Shown in pieces: positions 13,101 through 24,652 of a stretch of DNA of 64,000 nucleotides; position 1 is the stretch's first letter, and every line of letters starts with the position of its first letter. This DNA is from Adiantum capillus-veneris (Eukaryota; Streptophyta; Polypodiopsida; Polypodiales; Pteridaceae). The stretch covers positions 150,474,945 through 150,538,944 of the forward strand of contig CM043950.1 of assembly GCA_014529385.2 (NCBI GenBank), written 5' to 3'. The position numbers were made by a program, and so were the translations under genes. Under the pieces are notes generated by a model, which searched no databases, was not told the DNA's origin, and saw only the letters and a program-made list of their open reading frames with translations.

Positions 13101-14073
13101 GAATCTATAGTAGATTATTTTTTTAATTCTTTACCACAAAAGATAAAGAAAAATAAGAATTGCAAAATGTGTCAAGGCATCGCGTCTACACGTGGCGGAG
13201 GAGACAGGATACCAAAGTCCTTCGACGAGGATAGGGATAATCCTGGAGGATTATATGTGATTGTTTGAAAGATAACTCGAGAGTTTTACTAATATTAAAG
13301 GAAAAAGAAAGTAAGATATTCTAAAAAGAAAAAAGTTGGGAACGACCTTATAAATGCACACTTGCAAGGGTATGCAATAGTATGCATGCTGCTTTCAAAT
13401 GTTTGAAATGTATTCTTGGTTTGACATGATCAAAGTACTATCTTGGGAAGGAACATTTATCAAACGGTTCGGTGGGTGGGTGGATTTTGGAGGGTTAATT
13501 TGTTGATTGGAAATTTGAACCCAATTTTATGTTGTCTATTAAGTTAAGTCAAAAACAAGGGAAGGGATTCCGATCTATAGAGTGGGGATCAAAATTGGGA
13601 ATGAGGGCTTTGTGTAGCCATTAAATACACTCATCTTAGGGGAACGCTCTGACGGCTGTGCTCGGCCATAACCGAGAAAAATCATCAGTGACCTTGAAAC
13701 AAGAGTGAACTAGAGAACACCCACCAATTAACCCTGGAAGGTTGAGTTCACATTTTTCTTGGCCATAACCGAGAAAAATCTTCAGTGACCTTGAAACAAG
13801 AGTGAACTAGAGAACCCCCACCAATTGACCCTGGAAGGTTGAGTTCACATTTTGTTTGATGACTTCGACTGGAAATTTCAAAGTGATAAGGAAAGATATT
13901 ATGGGGTTAAGGGTTTTGTAAGTGAAAAGTAAATGTTATCACCCCCTTGAGTTGGCTTCTAAGAGGGGGAGGAGTCCGGTCTTGGTGTCAGTCTCAAGAG
14001 CAAGGGATGTCAGGAATCATGGTGTATACATTTGGAGATGGTGCAACCAACAGTCCCTGGCATGGCCCTCACA
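10109..14073 (+). repeat. 3' LTR of element L, copy A
   Basis: It starts TGTAAGGGTC and ends GGCCCTCACA, the imperfect inverted termini of this family. At 3965 bp it is a very long LTR. It matches 40676-44533 over its whole length and aligns with the 5' LTR from the CACACA tract near 10610 onward. It is followed by CTTAA (14074-14078), the same pentamer that flanks copy B on both sides. Short frames inside it are not conserved and I regard them as chance. Confidence 0.85.
13664..13857. repeat. 97-bp tandem duplication inside the LTR
   Basis: A unit starting GGCCATAACCGAGAAAAATC occurs twice in a row with a period of 97 bp and only a few differences. Copy B has a single unit at about 44220-44310, so this duplication is specific to copy A. 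Confidence 0.8.
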
Positions 14074-15064
14074 CTTAACGTATTAGTCAATGTCCATGTG
14101 TAATGTAGGCCACCATATTCCAGTGGTAAAGACAATTTTTGTCGTCTTATCCCCTGAAAAATGGCCTCCACTAAGTCCTTCATGTGTCTGTCTAGTATTG
14201 GCAAATGCGTGCTTTCCATTGCACATATCCTTAGCTGGTGGTCCTTTCCTCTCTTATATAGTTGGTTTTCAATTAGTGCAAAATCCCAAACCTCTCCATG
14301 GCCCTCTGCCTTGCTTTAGAGGTATGTTCAAGAAAATTTCTCACTGTCAGTTAATCAATTATGTATTGGCTTCATTTTGGTGCAAGTGTTACCTAGAACA
14401 TTGTAGCATGTTCTACCATTGGTTTAGACCTGCAAATTGCACAACTAGTAATGTACTTATGAACATTAGTGCACAGATTTGGCCAATAAACTCTTGATTG
14501 TTGCAAGCCCTGGTACGTTTTTGTTTGCAAGCAATGAAAGGCTAAGTCTTGAACATGTGCTTCCAACATATAACAGTCGTACTCCTTTGGACTTATGTAT
14601 AATCATAAAATGTTATCTAAGACTAAACGGTACAAACGTCCGCCAAACAATTGGAGTTAGTGTGATTGTTGAACCGTTTGTCTTTTACTTTCTTGCCCCA
14701 ATCTATCAAACTCGCCTCCATAAGATAGTAAATTGACTATCTCATGGGACCATTTGGTATCATTTCAATCTTGAAAAGATAAGCGTCAGAGATGTCATTG
14801 TCTATCCCTTCTGGAGCTTCTCTGTTTGGAAATCTAGAAATGTGATCTACGTTGTAGATGCATCTTTCTTTTTCTTACCACAACAATCAAAACAAACTCT
14901 AGCAATATGCTAAACCATCGTACAATCCTTTTGGTATTGCAAGGTTTGTTTATGAGGTATAAGAGGGCTTGATGATTGGTGAAAAACATGAATTTGTTTG
15001 CAAGGCGATAATCCATATGTCCTTCTCCTAGCTCAGCCAAGATACATCCAATAGCAAATACCAA
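14074..15064 (-). pseudogene. Ty3/gypsy element G, copy A: RNase H and integrase N-terminus, degenerate
   Basis: On the minus strand, 15064-14834 encodes an RNase H segment (DYRLANKFMFFTNHQALLYL), the usual region downstream of RT in Ty3/gypsy pol. Further on, frames broken by stops and frameshifts continue through the RNase H/integrase linker to the start of the integrase zinc-binding region, whose end (HMDxDKY) lies at about 14074-14100. There element L is inserted, so the catalytic integrase core is not on this side. The copy at 44534-45526 is closely similar. Confidence 0.75.
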
Positions 15065-15159
15065 AGCATCGATATGAACATGAAATATCTTCTCCCAATC
15101 TAGTACTTTTAGTATTGGAGCGAATATGAGTGCTTCTTCAATTTCTCAAAGAATTCCTT

Positions 15160-16042
15160 TTACTTATTCGTCCACACAAAGGCTATTATAAGTATGCACA
15201 AGGGTTGGGTAATGACTGCATACATGTGTATAAACCTCCTGTAGTAACCACAGTTTCCCATAAAGAATTGTACCTGCTTTGTGTTGTTTGGTCTAGGCAT
15301 TTCTACAATCACTTTAATATTGTCCAAATCGGTAGATGTGCAATTCTTCGAGACAATATGTCCCAAGATTCTGCCTTGTCTAACTATAAAAATGCACTTT
15401 TTTGGGTTAAGATAGATCCCATAAGTCTTGCAATTGTTGAATACTTTTTTTCAGGTGCTCTATATGTTCATGTCTCAAGAGAGAGTGCACACATAATTCA
15501 TCCATGTATATTTTTAAAAATATCCTCAAGTATTCCTTAAAGGCATGTGCCATCAATCTCGAAAAGGTAGCTAGAGCATTCGTTAAGCCAAAAGGCATCA
15601 CCCTATATGCGTATATACCCCATTCCGTGGCAAAAGATGTTGTATTGATCTTCAGGAGCAATGGAAAGTTGTTTATATCTTGAGAACCCATCTAAGAAGG
15701 AGTATGCCCGTTTATTGGTCACTCATTCCAGGACATGGTCAATAATAGGTAAGAGATAATTATCCCTTATTGTGGAAGAATTAACCTTCTTTAGATTCAC
15801 ACACACTCGTAGTTTATCATTCTTCTTAGGCACTACCACAATGGGAGACACCCAGTTGGTGTGTTCTATCTTGTAGATAAACTCGGCCTCCTTTAATTTC
15901 TCAATATCTTCCTTGATGCGCTTAGCAAACGTATCATTGTATGTGTAAGTTCTCTGTTGACTAGGATTTGCATCAGGTTTTAATGGGAATGTGTGCTCAC
16001 ATATCATAGGATCAACTCCCTTCAGGTCTTTATACAACCAAG
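15160..16042 (-). pseudogene. Ty3/gypsy element G, copy A: reverse transcriptase, degenerate
   Basis: Minus-strand frames in order: 16037-15723 carries the RT N-terminal part with WVSPIVVVPKKNDKLRVCV; 15691-15407 carries TSFATEWGIYAYRVMPFGLTNA and the catalytic box; 15366-15160 carries FFMGNCGYYRRFI, the RT/RNase H connection. The catalytic box reads YMDE instead of YxDD, and stops and frameshifts separate the pieces, so it is dead. The N-terminal end is cut at 16043-16047 by the insertion of TR-GAG1 and resumes at 24905. Confidence 0.88.
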
Positions 16043-16047
16043 CAAAC
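16043..16047. repeat. Target-site duplication CAAAC, left copy (TR-GAG1)
   Basis: CAAAC directly precedes the 5' LTR and recurs at 24900-24904 directly after the 3' LTR. Removing the element plus one copy makes the RT frame of G contiguous. Confidence 0.9.
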
Positions 16048-16267
16048 TGTTAACCCTCACGGCTCACGGACACCCTATCACCTACGACGGACGTTGTAAC
16101 CTACGGCGGACATTGTATTATTTATTTGGTAGAGTCAGGTACCGGGCTTGTCGGTCCAATAGGAAAAGGGTAAGAGTGATCGTCGATGAGAGGCGCACCT
16201 CTAACTGGAACATTCAAGGGATTAGTTGGCTAAGCATGGGCACCCAAGTGTGAATGGGGCGAGCTCA

Positions 16268-16274
16268 TATAAAA
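16268..16274 (+). promoter_or_regulatory. TATA box in the 5' LTR of TR-GAG1
   Basis: TATAAAA lies in a GAGCTCATATAAAAGTCAAC context and is conserved in the 3' LTR at 24533-24539. A CT-rich leader follows, as expected for a pol II LTR promoter. Confidence 0.6.
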
Positions 16275-16378
16275 GTCAACTAAACCTAAAATTCACTCAT
16301 TCTCTCATTTGTCCAATTGAAGAGTGCTCTTGCTCCATCTCCTTCTTCTTCTTCTTCATCTCTTTGTGTGTGTGTGTG

Positions 16379-16420
16379 AGAGAGAGAGAGAGAGTGAGAG
16401 AGGGAGAGAGAGGGAGTGTG
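16379..16420. repeat. GA-rich microsatellite in the LTR
   Basis: A (GT)n tract passes into (GA)n. The homologous tract in the 3' LTR is shorter, so it varies between the two LTRs. Confidence 0.75.
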
Positions 16421-16664
16421 TAGGCGATCGAGCATTACAAAGGCACGACGGCGGTGAAGCGGTTGAGCGCGGCGTAGCGGCGGCTCCTTCTTCTTCGCGG
16501 CGAGGAATCCTCCACGAAGCAAGCGTAGAGCGGTGAGTGACACACCATCGCCTTCTTTGAACTTACTAGTTTAGGCTTGTTGTGTGCTTGGAGCCATTTG
16601 TGGCTCGCACACGATGTATCGGCAACTTCCTTGCATTTACACGTGTGACATACACGCACATTTT

Positions 16665-16682
16665 TGGCGCCGTTGCCGGGGA
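16665..16682 (+). other. Primer-binding site of TR-GAG1
   Basis: TGGCGCCGTTGCCGGGGA lies 4 nt after the LTR. This is the primer-binding site of the plant Athila/Tat branch of Ty3/gypsy, held to pair with tRNA-Asp. It links TR-GAG1 to that lineage and differs from the Met-tRNA type used by element L and TR-GAG2. Confidence 0.85.
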
Positions 16683-17663
16683 ATGCCATACATGAAGCTC
16701 GAGTAGCACTCTGTGCTTCTCCGTGGTGCAATTTCTATTGTAGGAAAGGTAAGGAAGGAGTGTGTGTGTGTGTTGAGAAGAGGGATTTGGTGTTATACTG
16801 TGTGTTTTTTTTGTTAATGGAGTTTTCAAAGGTTCTGTGTTTATTCTCTGTGTATTAAGGTAGTTAGTTTTCTTTGTTAATAGAGATTTCAAAGGTTCTG
16901 TGTTTATTCTCTGTGTATTAAGGTAGTTAGTTTTCTTGTACAGTAAGTAGGAAGTAGATTAGTGAGAGTTAATAGAGTGTGTTAGTGTGTAAGAGTAGGT
17001 GTATTAGTTAGAAGTAGGTAGATAGAGTGTTTGTGTTCTCTCGCGCAGGCCGTGACGACCTTATCCTTTAAAAAAAAAATCAAAAAATCAAAAAAAATGT
17101 AAAAAAGAATTTTTTAAAAAAATTAAAGGTAGGACCGCGATCGGGAATATCTCCCAGACCCAAGCCCAAGCTCACGCTCAGGCCTAGGCCTGAGTCGCCT
17201 TTTAAAAAAAACAAATTTTAGCTTCACACGTAGCTAAAAATTGATTTTTTGAGGACCAACGGAACGTCAGATGCCCGAAAATTGTGATGTAAAGCACACA
17301 ATGACCCTCTAAGTGATACGCTCGTTTCGAGCTATCACACACTTTAATCAAAAAAATCAAACATTAAAAAACATTCAAAAAACATCAAAAACAAGAAAAA
17401 ATGAAGTAGAAAACGGGGTGCAAAACACCCACACAACAAAGCAAGTAACCTTTAAGGGTACTTGCCGACACTTGTAGGGCACCCAAAGCACATGTATCTA
17501 CGCTTTGGTCGTGTGCTAGAGTCCAAAAAACTAGCTAGTGCTTCGATTTACGGGGTTACTCACTATCCTTCCACGCTAGGATCTATGCCCTCGACGGGGC
17601 CAAGGTAGTGCACCCCAAGACCCAAATATAGCGGCTAGCGACTCTTCCTCTGACTACGGTATT

Positions 17664-18316
17664 ATGGAAGAGCATCTTACACAAAGCCCCAAGGGAACAA
17701 ATGAAACCGTGCCTAGCTGGGCCCAACAACCTGGAACTAGTGTTTTTAGCCGTTTGATGGAAACTTTTAGTAGAGCTACACGCTCTAAACCTACGGCTAG
17801 TGAAGTAAACGAAGGGGGTGGGGAAGTAGAATCACCATTCACATCTCTATAGACCCCACACTCCCTCAGAGTGTCCACATGGACATTCTACCTACCTCAT
17901 TTAATGAGGTCCATACCGAGCTACCACCTTCCAAAGTCGCCTCTAAGGTAGCGGTGACTAAAAGTCAAAACACGGGAAGCAACATTGCATCCACCTCACG
18001 GCAACCCTCTAGTACACTAAGTTTGGACGGGGTATTTCTCAATGAAAATTGGGAATATGACCTACACACGGAGACTTTGACCGACCTATACATGGGCTAT
18101 ACATACCATGTGGGTTGGTTAGAAGTTGTACAATCCACATCTAGTGCCACTAGTCTAGAGGAACAACAACACATGATCTGCAATGTGATCCATAGGATTA
18201 TCCAGTCCGAGAGGCAAAATCGAGGAATAAACATACCTTCGACGGGTCCTATGCAATTTTTAGACACGGGCAAAGGGAAACAACCCACTCTATCACAAAT
18301 GGAGACCCCCCAATGA
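17664..18316 (+). pseudogene. TR-GAG1 leader frames, probable N-terminal Gag
   Basis: Two open frames lie between the 5' leader and the main gag frame: 17664-17852 (62 codons) and 17879-18316 (145 codons). They are in different frames from each other and from the main frame. The TGA of the second overlaps the ATG of main gag. The second frame has a hydrophilic Ser/Thr-rich half and then NENWEYDLHTETLTDLYMGY. I infer a once continuous Gag N-terminus split by two frameshifts. Small independent proteins cannot be excluded. Confidence 0.4.
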
Positions 18317-20388
18317 GTCCCATCGATCCCCCATATGTTGTTTCGCCAAGGGTCTCAATGCAATCTGAGCCCACAAGTGATATCTTTACTTTTCCAAGTC
18401 TAGCTCATCTTTCCTTGGATGACACCACGGATACCATGCCTACCCCAATGATGGGCATGCCAAGAAACACATCATGGACCTCGTTTGTTAGTAAAGCACC
18501 GCTACATGGTAGCTCAATGCCTGCAACAGTACCTACAAGTGTGTGCCAATCGTATGCACATATGGCTCACACTCATGTAGTCCCTACCCCTGCCATTGTT
18601 TCAACTACCTATGCTCCACAACCACAATACACAAGTTCTTATTCCCATGGGACTATACCGGCTAGCATTAGCATGTCACATCCGACGTCTGCTATGCCTA
18701 GGGCCACCCATATGAACTATGGACCACCACATGGCACAACATTGTACCCAACGTGGAACCCAAGGGCTTCCTATGCGCCAAGCCCAATGCCAATACCTAC
18801 TCCACATGTAGTCTCTGGAGCGCCTTCGCCCACGGTACCTGCTCACTTAGGTGACTTGGCAACATTTGCTCAAGCTATTGGTCGATCTATTGCTGAGAAT
18901 ATGTGTAGCACGCCTGATAGAGAGCCTAGAAGTAAGGCACTACAAATAGCCAAGCTCACACAAAAATTTAGTGGAGACGGGGATGTGAGAAAGCATATCG
19001 TAGTGTTTGAACAAATATGCGATTCTCTGAGAGAACACAATGACCTACATAAGAGCAATGCTTTAAGCCTAACCTTAAGTGGAAAGGCTGGGGATTGGTA
19101 TAGAACCCTAAGGGTGGAAGAAAAAATGATTTACCCTACTCTTAGGAGACTGTTCTTAAAAGAATACATACGAGAGGGAGTGCTTTGGGGTGTAGCCTCT
19201 CAGCTTCAGAAAACCCAACGAGAGGAAGGAAAGTCGATGAGAGACTTTATAAGTCGCTTGAAGCATTTGAATTCTCGTTGTAATCCAAATGAGCGCTTCA
19301 ACAATAACCAATTGCTTGATAGATTCATTAGGGGATTACGACATGAGGATATCTACAATGGCCTAGTCATTAGAGGTATCACCACTCGGGAAGCAGTCAC
19401 CACCAATGCGATCCAATTGGAGGATAATTTAATGATTCAAGGAGAAAGAGTGTCTGTTGAGCCTAAATCTATTAGCTCACAAGCATCGGGGCATCAGCCA
19501 ATGACCCTAAATCCTATTGCTAAGGAGCCAAAGATATCTGAGATGACTTTAGCAGATCTCACCAAGGCTATTCAAGAGAGTCTTAGAGACAATCGTGCTC
19601 CGCAAAACAATCATATGTATCCAAGAAGGGAGCAACAATGGTGCTCAGTATGCTATGGACCGCATAGTACCAGTGAATGCCCTACTTTTAGAGTAAAATT
19701 CAAAGAGAACTGCAATGCATATGGAAGGTATGGTCATCAAGCTAAGGATTGCATAGTATTTAAGCACGCGATGGCCAATAGACCAACCTTAGCATGGACA
19801 GACACACCTCGAGTGCCTGCATTGATGTCGGCCCCACATCTTGAACAAACAGCACAACACATGGTCCCTATGGCCCAAAATGTTGTTCGAACAACACCCT
19901 TACCACCTCCAGTGCTAGGACCGCAACCACCGCATCCGAGAATCACTTCTGTGAATCAAGTGGGTTGTGAGTCATCTATTTCTTGTTTGGAAGGCTATGA
20001 GGAAGATATAGATCCTAATATTGCCTATGGGATGGATGTACTTGAAGAAAGTCCACAATACTACATGGAGGACTATTGGGGACAAGTCAAACCTGTATAT
20101 CAAGTAGCTGCTCTTGCGGCAAGAGGCCAAAATATCAATTACACTGCTAAGAGACCACCTCTTCAATGCTATGAGTGTGGAGGTCCACATCGTGTAGCCG
20201 AGTGTCCTATTAGGCTACAAAAGAACGCCACACTAATGCAAACCAATCAAGCGAGCACGTCTACAATGCCGATACTCATGTGTAATCGATGTGGCATAGA
20301 TCATTTGATTGCCCAATGTCCAAATAATCCAAATGCACCGAAGATCACGCCATTAAACTTGATTGAAGTTACCGAGGAGCCATCATAA
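18313..20388 (+). CDS. gag: TR-GAG1 Gag polyprotein
   Basis: This 691-codon frame begins with about 190 residues rich in Pro, Thr, Ser and His. A Retrotrans_gag domain follows at about residues 205-375, with FSGDGDVRKHIVVFEQ, GKAGDWYRTL and FIRGLRHEDIYNGL. Three CCHC-like knuckles follow: CSVCYGPHSTSEC, CYECGGPHRVAEC and CNRCGIDHLIAQC. It would form the particle and bind the element RNA. The frame is uninterrupted, so this portion may still be translated. After the TAA at 20386 the same frame continues, broken by stops, into the protease region, suggesting an original gag-pro fusion. Confidence 0.88.
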   Translation: MSPIDPPYVVSPRVSMQSEPTSDIFTFPSLAHLSLDDTTDTMPTPMMGMPRNTSWTSFVSKAPLHGSSMPATVPTSVCQSYAHMAHTHVVPTPAIVSTTYAPQPQYTSSYSHGTIPASISMSHPTSAMPRATHMNYGPPHGTTLYPTWNPRASYAPSPMPIPTPHVVSGAPSPTVPAHLGDLATFAQAIGRSIAENMCSTPDREPRSKALQIAKLTQKFSGDGDVRKHIVVFEQICDSLREHNDLHKSNALSLTLSGKAGDWYRTLRVEEKMIYPTLRRLFLKEYIREGVLWGVASQLQKTQREEGKSMRDFISRLKHLNSRCNPNERFNNNQLLDRFIRGLRHEDIYNGLVIRGITTREAVTTNAIQLEDNLMIQGERVSVEPKSISSQASGHQPMTLNPIAKEPKISEMTLADLTKAIQESLRDNRAPQNNHMYPRREQQWCSVCYGPHSTSECPTFRVKFKENCNAYGRYGHQAKDCIVFKHAMANRPTLAWTDTPRVPALMSAPHLEQTAQHMVPMAQNVVRTTPLPPPVLGPQPPHPRITSVNQVGCESSISCLEGYEEDIDPNIAYGMDVLEESPQYYMEDYWGQVKPVYQVAALAARGQNINYTAKRPPLQCYECGGPHRVAECPIRLQKNATLMQTNQASTSTMPILMCNRCGIDHLIAQCPNNPNAPKITPLNLIEVTEEPS

Positions 20389-20586
20389 AGTACACATGTG
20401 GTACCAGTAAATGTACTCACACGATCGATGCTCCAAAAACAAAATTATATTCTTGAGGAAAGAGACACAGCATCAATTGCCCAATCTCAAGAAAAGAAGA
20501 AAACATGAAGAAAGAGAACGCAAAAATCAGCGAAGTCAGACCCCAGTTCAAAGACCAACATAGGGACTCGTGATGACCCCGTATAT

Positions 20587-21126
20587 ATGAACGACGCTAA
20601 AGAAGATTTTGATTCAGGTGAAACCATGGAGACCAAAACGACCACTAACATAGAAACCAACAAGGAATATCTTCATGAGCCACAATGGCCAGGATCCAAA
20701 AAGAAGATAGGAACTTATCCAAACCCTACAGAGGAGATCGAGCGAGTCAAGCAATTAAGGAGTTTGGTAGAAGATACCCAAAGGGATCTAGAACCAGCAC
20801 CTAGGAAGATCCAGATTACAGACACCATGTTCCCTACGCAACAACAACCTCACCAAGTCCATAGACCCTTGGACATACCTAGTGTCATCTAAGAAGAAAG
20901 TGACTTAAAGTCATGGGAAAGTAGGCGTACTTACTTCTTGATGGAAAGAATGTTTACAGAGGGACCACTTGATCCTATCAAAGAAATGGAGATCCCATCT
21001 TCCCCACGTCAAGGGACTCAAGGCCAAAAGGTGTCGTTAAACATTGCGAAATTGATGGATTTCATGTCTTCAGAAGTTAGAACCACCATCATGTCCAAAC
21101 TATATAAAGATTTCGAGCTAGTCTGA
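20587..21126 (+). pseudogene. TR-GAG1 gag-protease linker, broken by stops
   Basis: This lies in the same reading frame as the main gag. It is hydrophilic, with stops ending the open blocks at 20892 and 21126. It includes EIERVKQLRSLVEDTQRDLE and VSLNIAKLMDFMSSEVRTTI, which look like the spacer before the protease in Athila/Tat elements. No enzyme motif is seen. Confidence 0.5.
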
Positions 21127-21183
21127 GCCCTTTGAGCCTTCCTCAATGGAGAACTGAAATTTGGGCTACCACAATTTGCACAG

Positions 21184-22185
21184 ATGGATGGATCTGGGGA
21201 GATGCCAATAGAGGAGGAACACTTAGATCCACAACCCAACCTAGATGAGAACCTTGTTATAGAAATACATGTTAACAAGTTGGGACAATACTTTGAGGGT
21301 GATGAATCTAATGTGACTATACCAATCACTACTAAGGGATTAACTGTGAAGGGAATCCTTGATGGTGGCGCTGGGGTTAGCATTGTGACTAAAAATTGAT
21401 GGGAAGCTATGGGAAGACCTCACCTTGCGACCACAACCATAGTAGTGAAGATGGCAATTGGGTCTATTGTTAAACCTATTGGGATGCTAGAAGATCTCAA
21501 GATCAAGGTCTTTGGACATAAAATAAGAGTTACCTTCATTGTTATGGATTTCTCCAAACACACTATGGCATCGGAGATGATCTTAGGACGTCCTTTCATG
21601 AGGGAAGCAAAAATGGTGCATGACTGGTCCAAAAACCATGTCTACCTGCAGTTCCAAGATTCTGTCATTCGAGTGGATCTTGTGACGGGTCGAGCACATC
21701 CTCTAAGAAACAGGTTTATAATTGATCATAGATCTGACACCACAATTCACTCGGCCCCATTGCAGTATTGTTACACGTGTAAAGCGGACACTGATGTTGG
21801 GGAAGATTCTCCTTATATGGATGTACTACCTGGGATGACTGAGTCGGACAATGTGGATTGGGTCCACCTAGCAGCAACCATAGACACTTGGGGAAATAGG
21901 GTGACGACCTGGGTAACACCTGAGGGGGATGAAATACCACCACTTGTACCCTTAAATATGCTACAAGCAATGCATATAGCTTCTGACAAGACTCATCCTA
22001 ATATAACGAAGAAAACTTACAAGTGGGTCCCTAAAGCTTCTTTAGCGACCATGGCTAGTGCTGAAAAACAGAAGCCTTGTAAGAAATGTTCCACTCGCTC
22101 CAAGAAATGTAAGAAAACGTGGCGCTGGATTCCTAAACGACTATTGGAAGCCCAAGGCTACTATCAAGGAAATGATCAAATCTAG
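21184..22185 (+). pseudogene. pro: TR-GAG1 aspartic protease, one in-frame stop
   Basis: The frame is the same as gag and carries a single TGA at 21397-21399. Before it is the catalytic-type motif GILDGGAGVSIV, where retroviral-type proteases usually have DSGA or DTGA; here the residue after Asp is Gly. After the stop comes MILGRPFMREA, the ILGRP flap/C-terminal motif of Ty3 proteases. It would have cleaved the Gag polyprotein. The stop and the DGGA variant argue that it is inactive. The Cys/Lys/Trp-rich tail to 22185 was not recognised. Confidence 0.72.
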
Positions 22186-22659
22186 GTGCCAAAATGTAGA
22201 TTGTGTTCTTACCTACCACCTGACCCATGTGAACTCAATCCTGTAGCTCCAAAACAAATTGACAATCGCGGAAAGAAAAAAATCATTGAATGCTACACGC
22301 CCGCTCCAGAGCTAGTTTGGGTACTGAAGAAAGAACGATTTGTTCCATCTAGCTCAAGAAGGGGAGAGTCCCATGAAGCTTCTAGCTCCTCATGTAATAC
22401 ATCCATAGAGGTAAAAGCTTCTCCAGAGCCTCCACCTACAATAGTGTACCTCCATACAACTACAAAGGAATCCACACTTCCCAGTGTTCAAGAATCACCT
22501 GATGAACCACTTCAAGTTCGATCCTGGGAGAGTACCTTACCACCCTTGCAACTTGACGAGGCACCTAAGGTAAGAGAAAACTGTTGGCAAAAATCCTCAC
22601 CTATTACCAACTCGAATGATTGGTTTCAAAGGGTGACAAGCTCATTTCAAACGATATGA
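22186..22659 (+). pseudogene. TR-GAG1 C-terminal extension, unknown
   Basis: This continues the gag-protease frame after a TAG at 22183-22185. It is Pro/Ser/Glu-rich with repeats of a TLP(S/P)xQ motif and no recognised domain. A polymerase would be expected here in an autonomous relative, but none is present. It is followed by a purine-rich GGAAGGGGGAAG near 22670 that resembles an internal polypurine tract. Confidence 0.45.
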
Positions 22660-22669
22660 TCTACCCAAG

Positions 22670-24290
22670 GAAGGGGGAAGTGTTTGTTGACAATCATCAT
22701 TCACTCATTTCCCTCTCAACCTTCCTCCCTGACCTCTCAGTCTCCCAATCTTAGGGAATGTACATATAAAGCTTTATACTCACAAAAAACAAAAATAATA
22801 AAGAGCAAGAGCAATTAGCAAATGAGTATGCACAATAAAAGTCAAAACATTGACTTAGACCTACACATTCACATCCGGTACATTGAAACAGAAACCTATG
22901 TCATAAAATACCTTTGATCCCCATCACTCGAGTGATGGAGGGTAGGTAGAATTAATACAATAGGAGTGTTTCTGTTTTAGAGTTGAGTGATTAGCAAAGT
23001 TCTTTTTTCCCATTGATGTGCCTCCTAGAAGTATTCCTTGTGTTTCCTAGTGTGTACAGGAGCATGTTGTTGTTCTTAGGATTTGGACCTTCATGGAATC
23101 TTTATCTCGACTCACTCTTCAAATCAAGCGCGACCATCGACACAAACAAGTGTTTCTTGTCCATTAGCATTGCCCCTTATCTTTTTGCATCTATGATTGT
23201 CTGCTTTGATTGTGATTGGTAGCATAACATCCAGCACATTTGCTTAGTAACAAACATTTAATTCAATGTAATTTTTTGTCATAATCACTTGTCTAGGTTT
23301 AAAAATCAAGCAGTCCGACTAAGCTAGTTTGACCAAGTTAGGTGTTAGAGATCTTCTCTTTATACCATGGGGAATGCCTTCCTAATAATCAATGGTTACA
23401 TAGGTTCTTAATCCGATTTAGGCAGCATTGTGTGAAATGTACTAGGGCTTTCTAGTGGGCTTGACCCTATTGACCTTTAGCTTAATTATTATAAAGGGAG
23501 TTTACTAGTGTGATGAGCCTGGGGAGGTGTATCAGTGTTATATGACCCCCCAAAGTTACAAAATTAAAATGCTGAAAATGAACAAACAAAAAATCAAAGT
23601 GCCACATTGTAAAATCTTAAGCTGGAAGAGAAATCTTAGCTTGATTGGGTACTTCACTCACATGTATCGCCTATGGTACTAGAGCCCTAGAGGTTCCCAG
23701 TGTGGGCGCTTTTCCTTGAAAAGCAAAAAACCCAAGGCATACAAAATAAGCACACACATCAAAATTGAATCACTGTGAAAAGACTTTGGGGGGTCAAAGA
23801 AAAGGTAATCAATCAGGCAATATTCCTTGAGAAATTCCTTTTATCGTAGCTTAACTACAAGGTCTTCTAGGTATAGCCTCTAGTCAGCCCTCGAACATGA
23901 AATACTTCGCTCTCGCGATTAAACAACTTAATTGACCAGAGAAAATTAAGAAGCTCACCCATGGTATTAATAGTCGATCTCTAGTGCCTTTCAACCGTTA
24001 AATTAGCGACCCCATACTTGTTTAATTTTTTACCTTTACATCTGTTTATACATTTGATTATATTGCAATTTAATGTTTATTGCTGACAAATTGTTTAAAA
24101 TTATGTTACCAATCAATTTGTCTGCCTAAAACTGCCTATGCTTTTTAATCGCTTACGAGAATGCAATTACTGTGCCAATGTTGTTTGATTTTGCAGTGAC
24201 TGAAGAAGGCTAAGGACATTCATCTCAAATGCTCTTCCACCTCGACGAACGAGCTTCAACTCAATAGCTTCCGACGACGGAATCTACATC
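22670..24290 (+). other. Noncoding 3' region of TR-GAG1
   Basis: About 1.6 kb without a credible open frame or RT/integrase motif. Athila/Tat elements have a comparable space after pol that in some members holds an env-like frame, but I see no signal or membrane segment pattern here. Confidence 0.55.
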
Positions 24291-24300
24291 AGGAAGGGGG
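24291..24300 (+). other. Polypurine tract of TR-GAG1
   Basis: AGGAAGGGGG lies 3 nt before the TG of the 3' LTR, where plus-strand synthesis is primed. Confidence 0.75.
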
Positions 24301-24303
24301 GCA

Positions 24304-24619
24304 TGTTAACCCTCACGGCTCATCGACACCCTATCACCTACAACGGACGTTGTAACCTACGGCGGACATTGTATTATTTATTTGGTAGAGTCAGGTACCA
24401 TGCTTGTCGGTCCAATAGGAAAAGAGTAAGAGTGATCGCCGATGAGAGGCGCACTCTAACTGGAACATTCAAGGGATTAGTTGGCTAAGCATGGGGACCC
24501 AAGTGTGAATGGGGCGAGCTCATATAAAAGTCAACTGAACCTAAAATTCACTCATTCTCTCATTTGTGCAATTGAAGAGTGCTCTTGCTCCATCTCCTTC
24601 TTCTTCTTCTTCATTTGTT

Positions 24620-24652
<33 letters not shown>

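Larger units (their letters stand above)
16048..16660 (+). repeat. 5' LTR of TR-GAG1
   Basis: It starts TGTTAACCC and ends ACGCACA, 613 bp. The 3' LTR (24304-24899) is nearly identical apart from small indels, chiefly a longer GA tract here. The high identity suggests a fairly recent insertion. Confidence 0.9.

Noticed and set aside
14090-14497. Plus-strand frames opposite the integrase and RNase H of element G
   Set aside because: They are antisense shadows. The minus strand gives recognisable pol domains.
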